52,070 nt of DNA from an uncultured Spirochaetota bacterium (lineage in GTDB: Bacteria; Spirochaetota; Spirochaetia; Treponematales; Rectinemataceae): NCBI GenBank assembly GCA_903821875.1, contig CAIJMU010000059.1:1-52070 (forward strand), in the 5' to 3' direction. The notes under the pieces are model-generated. The model had not been told where the DNA came from. It did not search any database and saw only the letters and a program-made list of their open reading frames with translations. Within the stretch, counting starts at the first letter, position 1. Each line of letters starts with the position of its first letter. Positions 7,337-16,091 of the stretch are shown here, in pieces. A program made the position numbers and the translations under genes.

Positions 7337-8131
7337 TTACTGGGCCTTCGGAAAACCCTTCTCGAACCAGGAGAAAAAGGCAGCTGCCCGATTCGAGAAT
7401 GAGTCTTCGAGCCTTCCGGAGAGTATGGGTATCCTCGCCACGGTTGCAGCGCTTGCCACATAGAAGACGATTCCCTCGTCGGCAGGTATCACGAGGATGC
7501 GCGTCCGAAGGCTGCCGGCGCCCAGCATGGGGATCAGGCCATAGGACATCGGAGTGAGGTTGGTCTGTGTAACCATGATCGATCCGTCCTCACGAAAATC
7601 ATACTCGTAACTATACACATTGGAGCCAAAGCTGAGGTCTCGCTGGAAGGCGAGGAAGGCGAACCCTGGCTGCTGTCCATCGGGCCTGAGGTCGGGAAGG
7701 CGTATGCGGTTTTCAAGGCTGTCGACTCGATACGACTCGGCGAAGAAGGTCCGCCAGCGCTTCCGGCTGGCCGACCAATACTGGATCCCCTCGAGAGTCG
7801 AGATCGAGGTGATCTGGCGCAGGAGGGAAGCCCTCTCCCTCGCCGGGTCGGAAGCCTGAGGACGGGCGAGTACGAAAACAGCCTCGACGCGCAGGCCGGG
7901 CTTCTCGGCCTCGAGGGCTAGCTTTATCGGCGCGAAGCCTGGCTGGCTGAGCCAGCCAGCCCCTGCAAGAGCGGTCTGCCCCGAGCTTATGGCTGTAACG
8001 CGTCCCTCGGCTCGAACCTGGGCGAGTACCCCTGCTTCGAGCAAGGAAGAAAGGCGGGGATACGGGGCTGCCGCAAGCGTCAGGCTGATGGCGAAAAAAC
8101 TGGCAGCCATGAAGGCAGGTCGCTTCAACAT
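7337..8131 (-). CDS. exported protein of unknown function (spirochaetal, DUF6675-like)
   Basis: The 264-residue product begins with a typical Sec signal peptide (MLKRPAFMAASFFAISLTLAAA, cleavage near residue 22), so it is probably periplasmic or outer-membrane associated. The body is rich in beta-strand patterns and contains SNVYSYEYDFREDG and QTNLTPMSYGLIPML. It resembles treponemal hypothetical proteins grouped as DUF6675, an assignment from memory and uncertain. No cysteine lipobox is seen. There is no clear ribosome site before ATG 8131; the second ATG at 8110 is possible but would shorten the signal peptide. It stands alone, convergent with its left neighbour and divergent from the cyclase gene. 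Confidence 0.6.
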   Translation of the reverse strand: MLKRPAFMAASFFAISLTLAAAPYPRLSSLLEAGVLAQVRAEGRVTAISSGQTALAGAGWLSQPGFAPIKLALEAEKPGLRVEAVFVLARPQASDPARERASLLRQITSISTLEGIQYWSASRKRWRTFFAESYRVDSLENRIRLPDLRPDGQQPGFAFLAFQRDLSFGSNVYSYEYDFREDGSIMVTQTNLTPMSYGLIPMLGAGSLRTRILVIPADEGIVFYVASAATVARIPILSGRLEDSFSNRAAAFFSWFEKGFPKAQ

Positions 8132-8240
8132 TGGTGAAGCATAGCGGGAAAAGGCAGGCGCGTCACGCAGGGAAATGGGCTGTCGGTGACTGGATGCCCT
8201 GTCCCCAGGTGCCAGCCCATGATGAAAGGGAGCCCGTACC

Positions 8241-8269
8241 TTGGCTGCGCCACTTTGAGGAAGTATAAT
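8241..8269 (+). promoter_or_regulatory. sigma-70-type promoter for the cyclase-ferredoxin-glucosidase run
   Basis: TTGGCT (8241-8246), a 17-base spacer and a perfect TATAAT (8264-8269) lie about 70 bases upstream of the cyclase ATG. Confidence 0.6.
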
Positions 8270-8340
8270 CTCCTACCTGTGGTACCTTGCCTGGCAAGCT
8301 GCGCAAGCGCCCTTGAGCCATCGCTGACAGGAGGACAAGC

Positions 8341-9399
8341 ATGTCGAACGCGGGCACGGCCTCGCTGACCGTCGATGAGCGCGACTACTATGAGCGGCAG
8401 ATCTTCGACCTGCGGCAGCTTCTGGAAGTCTCGAAGATCCTCAACTCGACACTGGACTACGCGACGCTCATCGACTCGATCCTCTATTCGATCATGGGGC
8501 AGTTCAAGGTGCTCCGTGCCGGCCTCTTCGCGAAGAAAGGCATTGACTCTCCCTGGCTCAGTTTTCATCGTAACTATAAAGGATTTGAGGTTGCCAAGGC
8601 GGTCGACTACTCCATCTCGGAGGATCATCCCGCGATCAGGCTCTTCCAGCGCCAGTACGGCTGCTACACCCTCGACGACCTCCAGGGCCGCTTCGGCTCC
8701 CTTAAAGGCCTTGAAGCCCTCACGGCCCTCAAGCCAGACCTCGTCGTGCCGCTCAAGGTCAAAGGCGTGATCAACGGCATCATCGTCATAGGTGAACGCA
8801 TCGAAGGTGAATCGGATTTCACGCCCCTGGAGCGCGAGTACCTGATCAACGTGGCAGTGATGGCTGCGATCGCCATCAACAACGCCTTCCTCTTCGAGAT
8901 GACGACCACAGACATGATGACCCGGCTGAAGATGAAGCATTACTTCTATTCGGTCCTCCTCGAACGGATGGAACGGTCCGGCATCTCGGGCAAGCCTCTC
9001 TCCGTGATGATGCTCGACATCGACCATTTCAAGCACTTCAACGACGAGCACGGCCACCAGTGCGGGGACGCCGTGCTCAAGAATGTGGCACAGGTCCTCC
9101 AGAAGCTCGTGCGCGGGGAAGATATCGCCGCACGCTATGGCGGAGAGGAATTTTGTGTCCTGCTGCCTGACACCGATGGCCAGGCGGCTGGATTCGTAGC
9201 GGAGCGGATCCGCTCGGCGGTAGCGCGCTCGGTGGTCGAGTACGAAGGCAAGCGTCTTTCGGTAACCATATCCATCGGAGTGGCCCAATTCCAGGCTACG
9301 ACAGACTATACAGCGAAGGTCATCATAGAACGGGCCGATCGCGCCCTCTATTCGTCCAAGGCCGACGGACGCAACCGCACAACGATAGCCGGGAGCTGA
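8341..9399 (+). CDS. GAF-GGDEF diguanylate cyclase
   Basis: This 352-residue enzyme should make cyclic di-GMP from two GTP. Residues about 25-185 form a GAF sensor domain (LEVSKILNSTLDYATLID... to the FTPLEREYLINVAVMAAIAINNA helix). Residues about 190-350 form the GGDEF domain with DIDHFKHFND and an intact active site, RYGGEEF. Five residues ahead of GGEEF sits RGED, an RxxD inhibitory site for product feedback. No membrane segment, so it is cytosolic; the GAF ligand is unknown. AGGAGGACAAGC places a strong ribosome site before ATG. It starts a three-gene run, with the ferredoxin 7 bases downstream. Confidence 0.92.
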   Translation: MSNAGTASLTVDERDYYERQIFDLRQLLEVSKILNSTLDYATLIDSILYSIMGQFKVLRAGLFAKKGIDSPWLSFHRNYKGFEVAKAVDYSISEDHPAIRLFQRQYGCYTLDDLQGRFGSLKGLEALTALKPDLVVPLKVKGVINGIIVIGERIEGESDFTPLEREYLINVAVMAAIAINNAFLFEMTTTDMMTRLKMKHYFYSVLLERMERSGISGKPLSVMMLDIDHFKHFNDEHGHQCGDAVLKNVAQVLQKLVRGEDIAARYGGEEFCVLLPDTDGQAAGFVAERIRSAVARSVVEYEGKRLSVTISIGVAQFQATTDYTAKVIIERADRALYSSKADGRNRTTIAGS

Positions 9400-9406
9400 A
9401 ACGTCC

Positions 9407-9730
9407 ATGGCAACGCTTAGGTACTTTCCCGCTGATGGAAGTCCGGCCATCCTGGCCGGGCTTACGCCCTCTTCCTCATTCCTTGTAGCCCTCATGAAGG
9501 CTGGTGCGCCCATCCGGCATGACTGCGGAGGCAAGGCCCTCTGCGGTACCTGCAGGGTCGGGGTCACCCGTACCGAAGGACTGAGTCCGATGCGCCATCC
9601 AGAACGCGAGAGGCTCTCCGCCCTCGGGCTCGCCCTTGAGGGGGGTATCCGGCTGGCCTGCCAAACCCACTCCGCCCGGGACAGCGAAGCCCGAGGCCTT
9701 GTGCCGCTCAAAAAGGAAGGACAGCCATGA
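9407..9730 (+). CDS. 2Fe-2S ferredoxin (adrenodoxin-like cysteine spacing)
   Basis: This 107-residue protein has the four cluster cysteines of plant/adrenodoxin-type ferredoxins: Cys40, Cys46, Cys49 (C-x5-C-x2-C within DCGGKALCGTCRV) and Cys85 (RLACQ). It should carry one-electron traffic in the cytoplasm; its partner is not evident. The x5 spacing between the first two cysteines matches the adrenodoxin/Isc-Fdx type rather than plant photosynthetic ferredoxin (x4). The gene follows the cyclase by 7 bases, and its stop codon overlaps the ATG of the glucosidase (ATGA at 9727-9730), so the three are translationally linked although no shared pathway is obvious. Confidence 0.88.
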   Translation: MATLRYFPADGSPAILAGLTPSSSFLVALMKAGAPIRHDCGGKALCGTCRVGVTRTEGLSPMRHPERERLSALGLALEGGIRLACQTHSARDSEARGLVPLKKEGQP

Positions 9731-11319
9731 CCCGATGGTGGCAGGATTCGGTCTTCTACCAGATCTACCCTCGCAGCTTCGCCGACTCCAATGGTGACGG
9801 CATCGGCGACCTGCAAGGCATCATCGGGAAACTCGGCTACCTTGCTTCGCTCGGCATCGATGCGCTGTGGATCTCCCCCTTCTTCCCGAGTCCACAGAAG
9901 GATTTCGGCTACGATGTAGCGGATTATCGCGGGGTCGATCCCGTTTACGGGACCCTCGACGACGCCAAGGCTCTATTTGTGGAAGCCCACAGGCGCGGCC
10001 TCAGGATTGTCCTCGACCTCGTAGTTAACCACAGTTCCGACGAGCATCCCTGGTTCAAGGCAGCACGAGCCTCGAAGGAAGCACCCGAGCACGATTGGTA
10101 CATCTGGCGGCCCCTGGAGGGCAAGAAACCCAACAATTGGGTCTGCCTCTTCGAGCAGTCCTCGGCCTGGTTCCCAAATCCCGCGACGGGGGAGCGCTAC
10201 CTCTGCACCTTTACGCCCTTCCAGCCCGAGTTCAATTGGCGCAATCCCGAATTAAGGAAGGCTATCTACAGCGTGATGCGCTATTGGCTCGACCTTGGCG
10301 CGGACGGTTTCCGCCTCGATGTAGCGACAGCCTACATCAAGGACGAGGGGCTGCGATCGAATCCCTTTTCGCCAAAGCTTATTCCCGACCTTTTCCAGAA
10401 GCACATCTACGACCGCAACCGCCCCGAGGTGCACGGAATATTCCGCGAGATGCGCGCCATCATGGGCGATGATCGCATCCTGGTCGGGGAGACCCACGGC
10501 TTCGCGCCTGAACTCGCTGCAGCCTCCTACGGCAGGGGTGACGAGCTCCACCTCAATTTCAACTTCGACTTCATGGCAACAAAGTGGAGCGCGCGGAAAA
10601 TGCGAGAGGCCGCCGAACGCTGGTACGCGCTGTTGCCGGATGGCGCCTGGCCCGTCTTCACGCTTTCGAACCACGACCAGAGCCGCCACGCCTTCCGCTA
10701 CCGGGGAAGGAACGGGGCCGAGGCCGCGGGCCGCGCGAAAATAGCTGCCGCCCTCCTCCTCACTCTGCGAGGCAGCCCCTTCCTCTACTACGGCGAAGAG
10801 ATTGCGATGAGCTGCGAGCGCGTTCCCCGTGCGCGGCTCCGGGATCCCCTCGGCATCAGGACCTGGCCCCTCGGTTTCCTCGGCCGCGACCCCGAGCGCA
10901 GCCCCATGCAGTGGGAGGGCGACGAGGCCGGAGGCTTCACGACAGGCCAGCCCTGGTTGCCGGTGAATTCGGACGTCGCAACGAGGAATGTCGCAGCCCA
11001 ATGGGGCGCCCCGGATTCGGTCCTGTCGCGCTATCGCGAACTCATCGCCCTCCGCAGGGCCCACCCGGCCCTCCGGGAGGGCACGATCCGTTTCCTCGAC
11101 GCCCCGGAGGGGGTCCTGGCCTACGAGCGGAGCGCTGGCGAAGGGGGCGAAACTATCATCGTAGTACTTAATTTCGCCTCGCAGGCCAGGCCCGTTGACC
11201 TGGGGATCCCCGGGCGGGTTCTCCTCGGCGAGAATGGACGCGAAGCGCAGGTCAAGGCCGGAACCCTCGAGCTGGGGGCGCTTGAAACGCTGTTGATCCT
11301 AGCCTCTAAGGATCCTTGA
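9727..11319 (+). CDS. GH13 alpha-glucosidase (oligo-1,6-glucosidase/trehalose-6-P hydrolase type)
   Basis: This 530-residue glycoside hydrolase starts WWQDSVFYQIYPRSFADSNGDGIGDL, the hallmark of GH13 exo-alpha-glucosidases. The (beta/alpha)8 barrel shows DLVVNHSS, the nucleophile Asp in GFRLDVA, the acid/base Glu in LVGETHG and the transition-state Asp in LSNHDQSR. A beta-sandwich domain ends the protein. No signal peptide, so it acts on sugars already imported. Substrate (isomaltose, maltose, sucrose or trehalose-6-phosphate) cannot be set from motifs alone; phosphotransferase-linked use is possible, but no transporter lies nearby. Length is normal. The start overlaps the ferredoxin stop; it converges on holA. 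Confidence 0.9.
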   Translation: MTRWWQDSVFYQIYPRSFADSNGDGIGDLQGIIGKLGYLASLGIDALWISPFFPSPQKDFGYDVADYRGVDPVYGTLDDAKALFVEAHRRGLRIVLDLVVNHSSDEHPWFKAARASKEAPEHDWYIWRPLEGKKPNNWVCLFEQSSAWFPNPATGERYLCTFTPFQPEFNWRNPELRKAIYSVMRYWLDLGADGFRLDVATAYIKDEGLRSNPFSPKLIPDLFQKHIYDRNRPEVHGIFREMRAIMGDDRILVGETHGFAPELAAASYGRGDELHLNFNFDFMATKWSARKMREAAERWYALLPDGAWPVFTLSNHDQSRHAFRYRGRNGAEAAGRAKIAAALLLTLRGSPFLYYGEEIAMSCERVPRARLRDPLGIRTWPLGFLGRDPERSPMQWEGDEAGGFTTGQPWLPVNSDVATRNVAAQWGAPDSVLSRYRELIALRRAHPALREGTIRFLDAPEGVLAYERSAGEGGETIIVVLNFASQARPVDLGIPGRVLLGENGREAQVKAGTLELGALETLLILASKDP

Positions 11320-11339
11320 CTCCGGAGAAGGATCAAGGA
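11313..11339. terminator. possible bidirectional hairpin between convergent glucosidase and holA genes
   Basis: TCCTTGA/TCAAGGA arms enclose a 13-base loop that itself contains CTCCGGAG. No T-run follows on either side, so intrinsic termination is doubtful. Confidence 0.3.
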
Positions 11340-11360
11340 GCGGTGAGAGCCCGAAACTAT

Positions 11361-12359
11361 TCATAAATAGGACGAATCGAAGGCGATCTTCCCCTTCCTG
11401 ACCACGATGGCGTAGACCATCGTCTGGAGCAGGGTGCGCTCGAGCTGGCTTCCGGCGCTCCGAGCCATGGCGTCGAACTCGGTCAGCAGGGCGAGCACGC
11501 GCTCGCAGTCCTCGCGGCGGAAACGGCTGCAGGCAGTGCGATGCACTGCCTGCAGGCTCTTGGCCCGAATGCCGGACTTCAGGCAGGCACCATCGAAGGA
11601 CTCGCCATCGTCCTGGAGTACATGGAGGCGGAGCAAACGCTTCCAGCTCCACACCAGGGCGGCGATGAGGGGTACAGCCCCTCCCTGCCGGTCGGCGAGG
11701 ACCGTGTCGAGACATTCCATGGCCCAGACGGGCTCGTCCGACACCATGCGCGCAAAGAGGCTAAAAGCATCCTCGCTGCGGTTGCGCGCAATGGCATTCT
11801 CGATGTCCTCGCTGGAAAGCCGGCTACCCGGGGCGAACACGAGGGAAAGCCGCGCACAGGCAGCTTCCATGGCCTGGGTATCGTTCTCCACCAGTTCCAG
11901 GAAGGTCTCGAGACCCTCCTCGTCGATTTCGAGGCTGGCCTCGGCGAGGCGTTTGGAGACCCATCGCGGTTTTTCGTTTTCAAACAACTCATAGAAGGTT
12001 TTTTTGCGGTCCCTGCCGACTGCATCCTCGACAGACTTCTCAAGGCCGAAGGTATCGGTAACGAGGAGAAGCACGACGTCGGGGGAGGGATGGGCAAGAT
12101 AGCCGAGGAGGGCCGCGACATCAGCCTTGTTTTTCACAGCCTCTGCATCCCGGTACTCTATGATGCGGGCTTCGGAAAAGAGGGCACCGTTCATCGCGAT
12201 CGACAAGAGATCCCCGACAGGGCTCTCAGAGGCGTAGAGCCGGTGCTCTTCAGGCTTCGATCCCGAGGACTTGGCCAGGTCCCGGCGAAGCTCGTCGACA
12301 AACTGGATGCGCCTCCCTGCGTCGGGTCCGGCAAGAATGTAGGCGGAATCTATCTTCAT
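11361..12359 (-). CDS. holA: DNA polymerase III delta subunit
   Basis: HolA opens the beta clamp within the clamp-loader complex. The 332-residue protein fits the family: N-terminal AAA+-like domain (YILAGPDAGRRIQFVDEL, with a degenerate P-loop as is usual for delta), a middle lid domain and the C-terminal collar helices (LIAALVWSWKRLLRLHVL...). It is the last gene of the long leftward operon, 5 bases after the lexA reading frame, and converges with the glucosidase gene. The nonsense codon in lexA could lower its expression by polarity, an inference only. Confidence 0.88.
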   Translation of the reverse strand: MKIDSAYILAGPDAGRRIQFVDELRRDLAKSSGSKPEEHRLYASESPVGDLLSIAMNGALFSEARIIEYRDAEAVKNKADVAALLGYLAHPSPDVVLLLVTDTFGLEKSVEDAVGRDRKKTFYELFENEKPRWVSKRLAEASLEIDEEGLETFLELVENDTQAMEAACARLSLVFAPGSRLSSEDIENAIARNRSEDAFSLFARMVSDEPVWAMECLDTVLADRQGGAVPLIAALVWSWKRLLRLHVLQDDGESFDGACLKSGIRAKSLQAVHRTACSRFRREDCERVLALLTEFDAMARSAGSQLERTLLQTMVYAIVVRKGKIAFDSSYL

Positions 12360-12364
12360 CGTGC

Positions 12365-12964
12365 TCAGTAATTGCGGATGATGCCGCGAAGCCTTCCGAT
12401 GATGCGCGCATCCTGGGTAAAGATCGGCGAGTAGGCGGGGTTCTCCGCGATCAGCTTGATGCGGTTGTTCTCGTTGTAGAAACGCTTGAGCGTGACTGCA
12501 TCATCGATCATGGCAACGACGATCTCGCCGTTTTCGGCGGTGGGTCGCTCCTCGATGATGGCGAGGTCGCCGTTGAAGATGCCCGCGTCTCGCATGCTGT
12601 CGCCCCGAACGGTGAGCGCAAAGCAGCTACCCGAGCGGGTCATTTCCACCGGCACCTGGATGGTGCCCCGGAAGTTCTCCTCGGCAAAGATGGGCTTTCC
12701 GGCCGCGACCGCGCCAAGGAGTGGCACCTCTGAGATGCGGCGGGCCTGCCGCTCGGTACCGACAATCTATATGGCGCGCGATCTGCCCTCGCCGACCCTG
12801 ATGCGCTCCTTCTTCTCGAGAGCCTTCACATGGTCATAGGCGCCCTTCACCGATATTGCGAATTGATGGGCAATTTCACGGATTGTCGGCGGGTAACCAT
12901 GCTCCTCGTGGAAGGAAACAAGAAACCTGAGGATCTCAGCCTGTCGTGGTGTTAGGGCTTTCAT
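12365..12964 (-). pseudogene. lexA: lexA interrupted by an in-frame amber codon (TAG at 12769-12767)
   Basis: Codons 1-65 encode the LexA winged-helix DNA-binding domain (MKALTPRQAEILRFLVSF..., PTIREIAHQF), ending ...GEGRSRAI. Codon 66 is TAG. The same frame then continues without change through the linker into the complete autoprotease domain: cleavage site AAGKP, catalytic Ser in RGDSMRDAG and Lys in VTLKRF. Other LexA proteins commonly have Glu after RAI, so a single G-to-T change (GAG to TAG) explains the interruption. The product may be two fragments, an amber-suppressed full repressor of 199 residues, or the codon may be a sequencing error. The start overlaps the ntrX stop (ATGA); holA follows after 5 bases. 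Confidence 0.85.
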
Positions 12965-14310
12965 TTTCCTGTCTCTATCCCCAGCTTGCGGATGCGGGCG
13001 TGAAGGCCGCTAGGATAGGCGCCGACGGCCTCGGCGGTGCGAGCTACATTATAACCATTCTCCGCGAGCTTGTAAGATATATAGTCGCGCTCGAAAAGTT
13101 CCCGTGCATCGGATAGTCCACGATCAAGAAAGCGGTCGGGCAAATCGCATTTCGGACGGGCTGCACCGCTCGATGCGGCTCCAAGCACTCGATCGACCGC
13201 CTCCGCTCCTATCGGATTGTCATCGCAGAGGACGCGAAGCCTTTCCATGGCATTGCGCAACTCTCGGGCGTTGCCGGGCCAGGATCGCAGCGAAAGGAGG
13301 GTGGCAGCTTCGGGGGAAAGCTGGCGACCCTCACCGAGGAAGGCGCGTGCCAAGAGGGGTATATCGCCAGGGCGTTCGCGGAGAGTGGGCATGTTGATGG
13401 GCACGACGGCGAGCCTGAAATAGAGGTCCTCCCGGAAACGGCCGGCTGCTATCTCGGCCCTGATGTCCTTGTTGGTCGCAGCGAGGATGCGCACGTCCAC
13501 GTGGAGGGTCATCTCGCCTCCAACGCGCTCGAAGGTCATTTCCTGCAGGGCTCGGAGTAGCTTCGCCTGGGCAGCAAGGGAGAGATCCGCTACCTCATCG
13601 AGGAAGAGCGTTCCCCCGTCGGCGGCCTCGAAGCGCCCCAGACGACGCGCTCGGGCATCGGTAAAAGCGCCTTTTTCATGACCGAAGAGCTCACTCTCGA
13701 TGAGGGTCTCCGGGATCGCCGCGCAGTTGACCGCAATAAAGGGCCGAGTCGCCCGAGGCGACAAGCGGTGGATGCGCCTGGCAGCGAGCTCCTTGCCAGT
13801 TCCATTCTCGCCTGTTATAAGCACGCGAGCCTCGGAATCGGCCGCTTGGTCGATCAGGTCCCGGATGGCGCGGGAGGCGATGGAGTCGCCTATGATGTCC
13901 TCTTCTGCGGCGGCGGTCTTGCGCAGCGCCTTGTTTTCCTTGCGAAGGTCTACCAATGAAAGGGCATTTCTGCAGGTCGAGAGCAGTCGGTCGATCGAGA
14001 GGGGCTTTTCGATAAAATCGAAGGCGCCAAGTTTGAGGGTCCGCACTGCCATGTCGATGGTGGCGTGCCCCGAGATCACGACAACCTCGATTCCAGGCCG
14101 CCTCTTGCGGAGCTCGGCCAAGGCCTCGATGCCGCCCAGACGCGGAAGCCAGATGTCGAGGAGGATAAGGTCAGGTGAAAGGTTTTCGAGGAGTTCGAGT
14201 CCGACCACGGCGTCTTCGGCCACCTCGACGCGATAGCCCTCATCGGCCAGGATATCGCGTACGGTGGCCCGTATGCCCGGTTCGTCATCGATGACCAGAA
14301 TAGAGGTCAT
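12961..14310 (-). CDS. sigma-54-dependent response regulator (NtrX/AtoC type)
   Basis: This 449-residue activator has three domains. The receiver (residues 1-120) carries Asp8/Asp9 and phospho-acceptor Asp52. The AAA+ sigma-54 interaction domain (about 140-370) carries Walker A GENGTGKE, the GAFTDA loop that contacts RpoN, and Walker B GGTLFLDEVADL. A Fis-type helix-turn-helix follows (NVARTAEAVGAYPSGLHARIRKLGI). It should open promoters with RpoN, which is encoded upstream in the same operon. It lies 14 bases after its histidine kinase, with AAGGAG upstream. Targets are unknown; no sigma-54 promoter was recognised in the window. Confidence 0.92.
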   Translation of the reverse strand: MTSILVIDDEPGIRATVRDILADEGYRVEVAEDAVVGLELLENLSPDLILLDIWLPRLGGIEALAELRKRRPGIEVVVISGHATIDMAVRTLKLGAFDFIEKPLSIDRLLSTCRNALSLVDLRKENKALRKTAAAEEDIIGDSIASRAIRDLIDQAADSEARVLITGENGTGKELAARRIHRLSPRATRPFIAVNCAAIPETLIESELFGHEKGAFTDARARRLGRFEAADGGTLFLDEVADLSLAAQAKLLRALQEMTFERVGGEMTLHVDVRILAATNKDIRAEIAAGRFREDLYFRLAVVPINMPTLRERPGDIPLLARAFLGEGRQLSPEAATLLSLRSWPGNARELRNAMERLRVLCDDNPIGAEAVDRVLGAASSGAARPKCDLPDRFLDRGLSDARELFERDYISYKLAENGYNVARTAEAVGAYPSGLHARIRKLGIETGK

Positions 14311-14324
14311 GTACCCTGAACTCC

Positions 14325-16091
14325 TTATGTGCGGATCGGAAGGTCAAGCCAGAATACGGTACCTATGCCCTCGGCTGACTCGAAGCGAATGCGCCCACCA
14401 TGATCATGGACAATCCGCTCGACGATTGCCAGACCGAGCCCCGTACCCCGGTCCTTGGTGGTAAAATAGGGAAGAAAAACGTGATCTCGTATCCCAAGAG
14501 GGATGCCGCGGCCTGTATCTCCCAAGCGAAGCCTACAATAGCTTGAGTCACCTGTCTTTACAAGGTTTGCAGAAATCGTGATGACCCCTCGCCCCGCCAT
14601 GGCCTCGATCGAGTTCGAGATGAGATTGCCCAAGGCGCGTTTCATCATCGAGCGGTCTGCATGCAGGCGCGTCTCATCGGGCAGGGTGGCACAGGTGAAG
14701 GCAATGTCAGGATAGGAAGCCTGGAATACGGCGATCGATTCAGCCACAAGGGTCTTTAGGTCAACCCATTCCATCTCGGGCGTCGGAAGGCGCGCGAAGG
14801 CACGAAAGTCAGCCAAGAGCCCGTCCATCGAGTCCACTTCCGCAATGATGGCTAGAGAAGAGCTTTCAATGATGCCAAGGGCCCGCTGTGGATCGCTCCT
14901 GCTCATGCGGAGGAGCCTCTCTGACGCGAGGCGGATGGGAGTGAGCGGATTCTTGAGTTCATGGGCTAAACGCTGGGCAAGGTCCTTCCATGCATCGACA
15001 CGTTCCTGGATTCGCTCACCTTCGCGCGTGCGCTCCAGTTCATCGAGCATTCTATTGAAGGACGCAACCAGCCAGCCTCGCTCATCCCCGGGCTTGGCGA
15101 GGATGCGTGCGGAAAAGTCGCCCCCGGCGACGCGACGAGTAACCTCCTCGAGCCCCCCCAGAGGCTCGGCCACAAAATCTGCGGCGGCTATGCCCAGCAA
15201 CAAAGCCAGAAGGAGGAGGGGCACGACAAAGAATAGATAGACGAGTCCGATGAACTGCGGCCACCGTGTTGAGGCGGCAAGGGATTGGGTGCTGGTCCGC
15301 TCGGTGGCTGCCATTGCGGAAATCGCATTTTCGAGCCCTCCGGGCATCCGAAGGCAGAGCACTGCGATGAGGGTCTCGGTCTTTATGGCGTAACGTTGCC
15401 TCCGGATCCCGCCCTTTGTTTCGGTCGGCAGGGGGCCCGAGACTGCAACCGAGATGGGGGTGTCCAGGCGGGCAGCGGGGGGACCAGCAGATTGCCGCTG
15501 CCCCTTTTGGCCATACAGTTCAATGGCTTCGATGGCGGGATCGAGTCTTTGCATTTCTTCAAGGAGCGCTTCCGGAGACACCGAGGCTTTCAGGCGAGGA
15601 AACAGCGCTTCTTCCGCGAGCGATTTCAGGCGCACGGCTTCCGCCGATTGCCATTCCACGAGCACTGATAAGCCCGCCGCTAGCCCCATCCCAGGCAGGC
15701 TTTCCTTTTGCTTCTCTGCTGCAAGGGCTACGAGACGAAGTGAAAAATAGGCTTGCGGAATTGTCGTCACAAGCATGAACCCGAGAAACAAGAACCCGAG
15801 CTTGATCCGGAGCCTCGCACCATAGCGTTTCTTGGTTATGCCGGAGACAAGTCGTCGCAGCTGGATAAGGAAGAAGATGAAGGTCAGGACCGGTAGGGCT
15901 CCAAGGAGGAAGAGGGGGGGGCTGAGGACGAGGTCTGCCGAGCTTGATTCGATCAGTCGACTGCCGATAATCAGAAAACCTATGCCTGCGATGATGAAGA
16001 CCAGGAAGGCCGAGACGATGTCAGGGGATAAGCGGCGTCCTGAGCCCGAATTGGACAATGGGCCCGGCTGCGGAGCCGGTCCCGGCATCAA
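14325..16091 (-). CDS. membrane sensor histidine kinase (NtrY-like)
   Basis: This 588-residue kinase has three N-terminal membrane segments (about residues 25-45, 58-76, 95-115), a periplasmic or loop sensor region, a fourth segment (about 282-308) and a HAMP domain (PLGGLEEVTRRVAGGDFSARI). The HisKA box has His in LAHELKNPLTPIRLASERL. The ATPase domain has N-box LISNSIEAMAG, DTGRGIP and GTGLGLAIVERI. ELKNPLTPI and the topology are typical of NtrY. Its ATG overlaps the HPr stop (ATGA at 16088-16091), linking its translation to the phosphotransferase protein. It should phosphorylate the regulator 14 bases downstream. Confidence 0.92.
   Translation of the reverse strand: MMPGPAPQPGPLSNSGSGRRLSPDIVSAFLVFIIAGIGFLIIGSRLIESSSADLVLSPPLFLLGALPVLTFIFFLIQLRRLVSGITKKRYGARLRIKLGFLFLGFMLVTTIPQAYFSLRLVALAAEKQKESLPGMGLAAGLSVLVEWQSAEAVRLKSLAEEALFPRLKASVSPEALLEEMQRLDPAIEAIELYGQKGQRQSAGPPAARLDTPISVAVSGPLPTETKGGIRRQRYAIKTETLIAVLCLRMPGGLENAISAMAATERTSTQSLAASTRWPQFIGLVYLFFVVPLLLLALLLGIAAADFVAEPLGGLEEVTRRVAGGDFSARILAKPGDERGWLVASFNRMLDELERTREGERIQERVDAWKDLAQRLAHELKNPLTPIRLASERLLRMSRSDPQRALGIIESSSLAIIAEVDSMDGLLADFRAFARLPTPEMEWVDLKTLVAESIAVFQASYPDIAFTCATLPDETRLHADRSMMKRALGNLISNSIEAMAGRGVITISANLVKTGDSSYCRLRLGDTGRGIPLGIRDHVFLPYFTTKDRGTGLGLAIVERIVHDHGGRIRFESAEGIGTVFWLDLPIRT

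Noticed and set aside
8125-9816. 563-codon open frame on the minus strand
   Set aside because: It lies antisense to the cyclase and ferredoxin genes, which have clear domains and ribosome sites. Its translation shows no family motif and its length reflects high GC content.
12365-12727. Separate umuD-like gene downstream of a short HTH gene
   Set aside because: Both parts are in the same frame with only one stop between them, no ribosome site precedes the GTG at 12727, and together they make a complete LexA. A single interrupted lexA is simpler.
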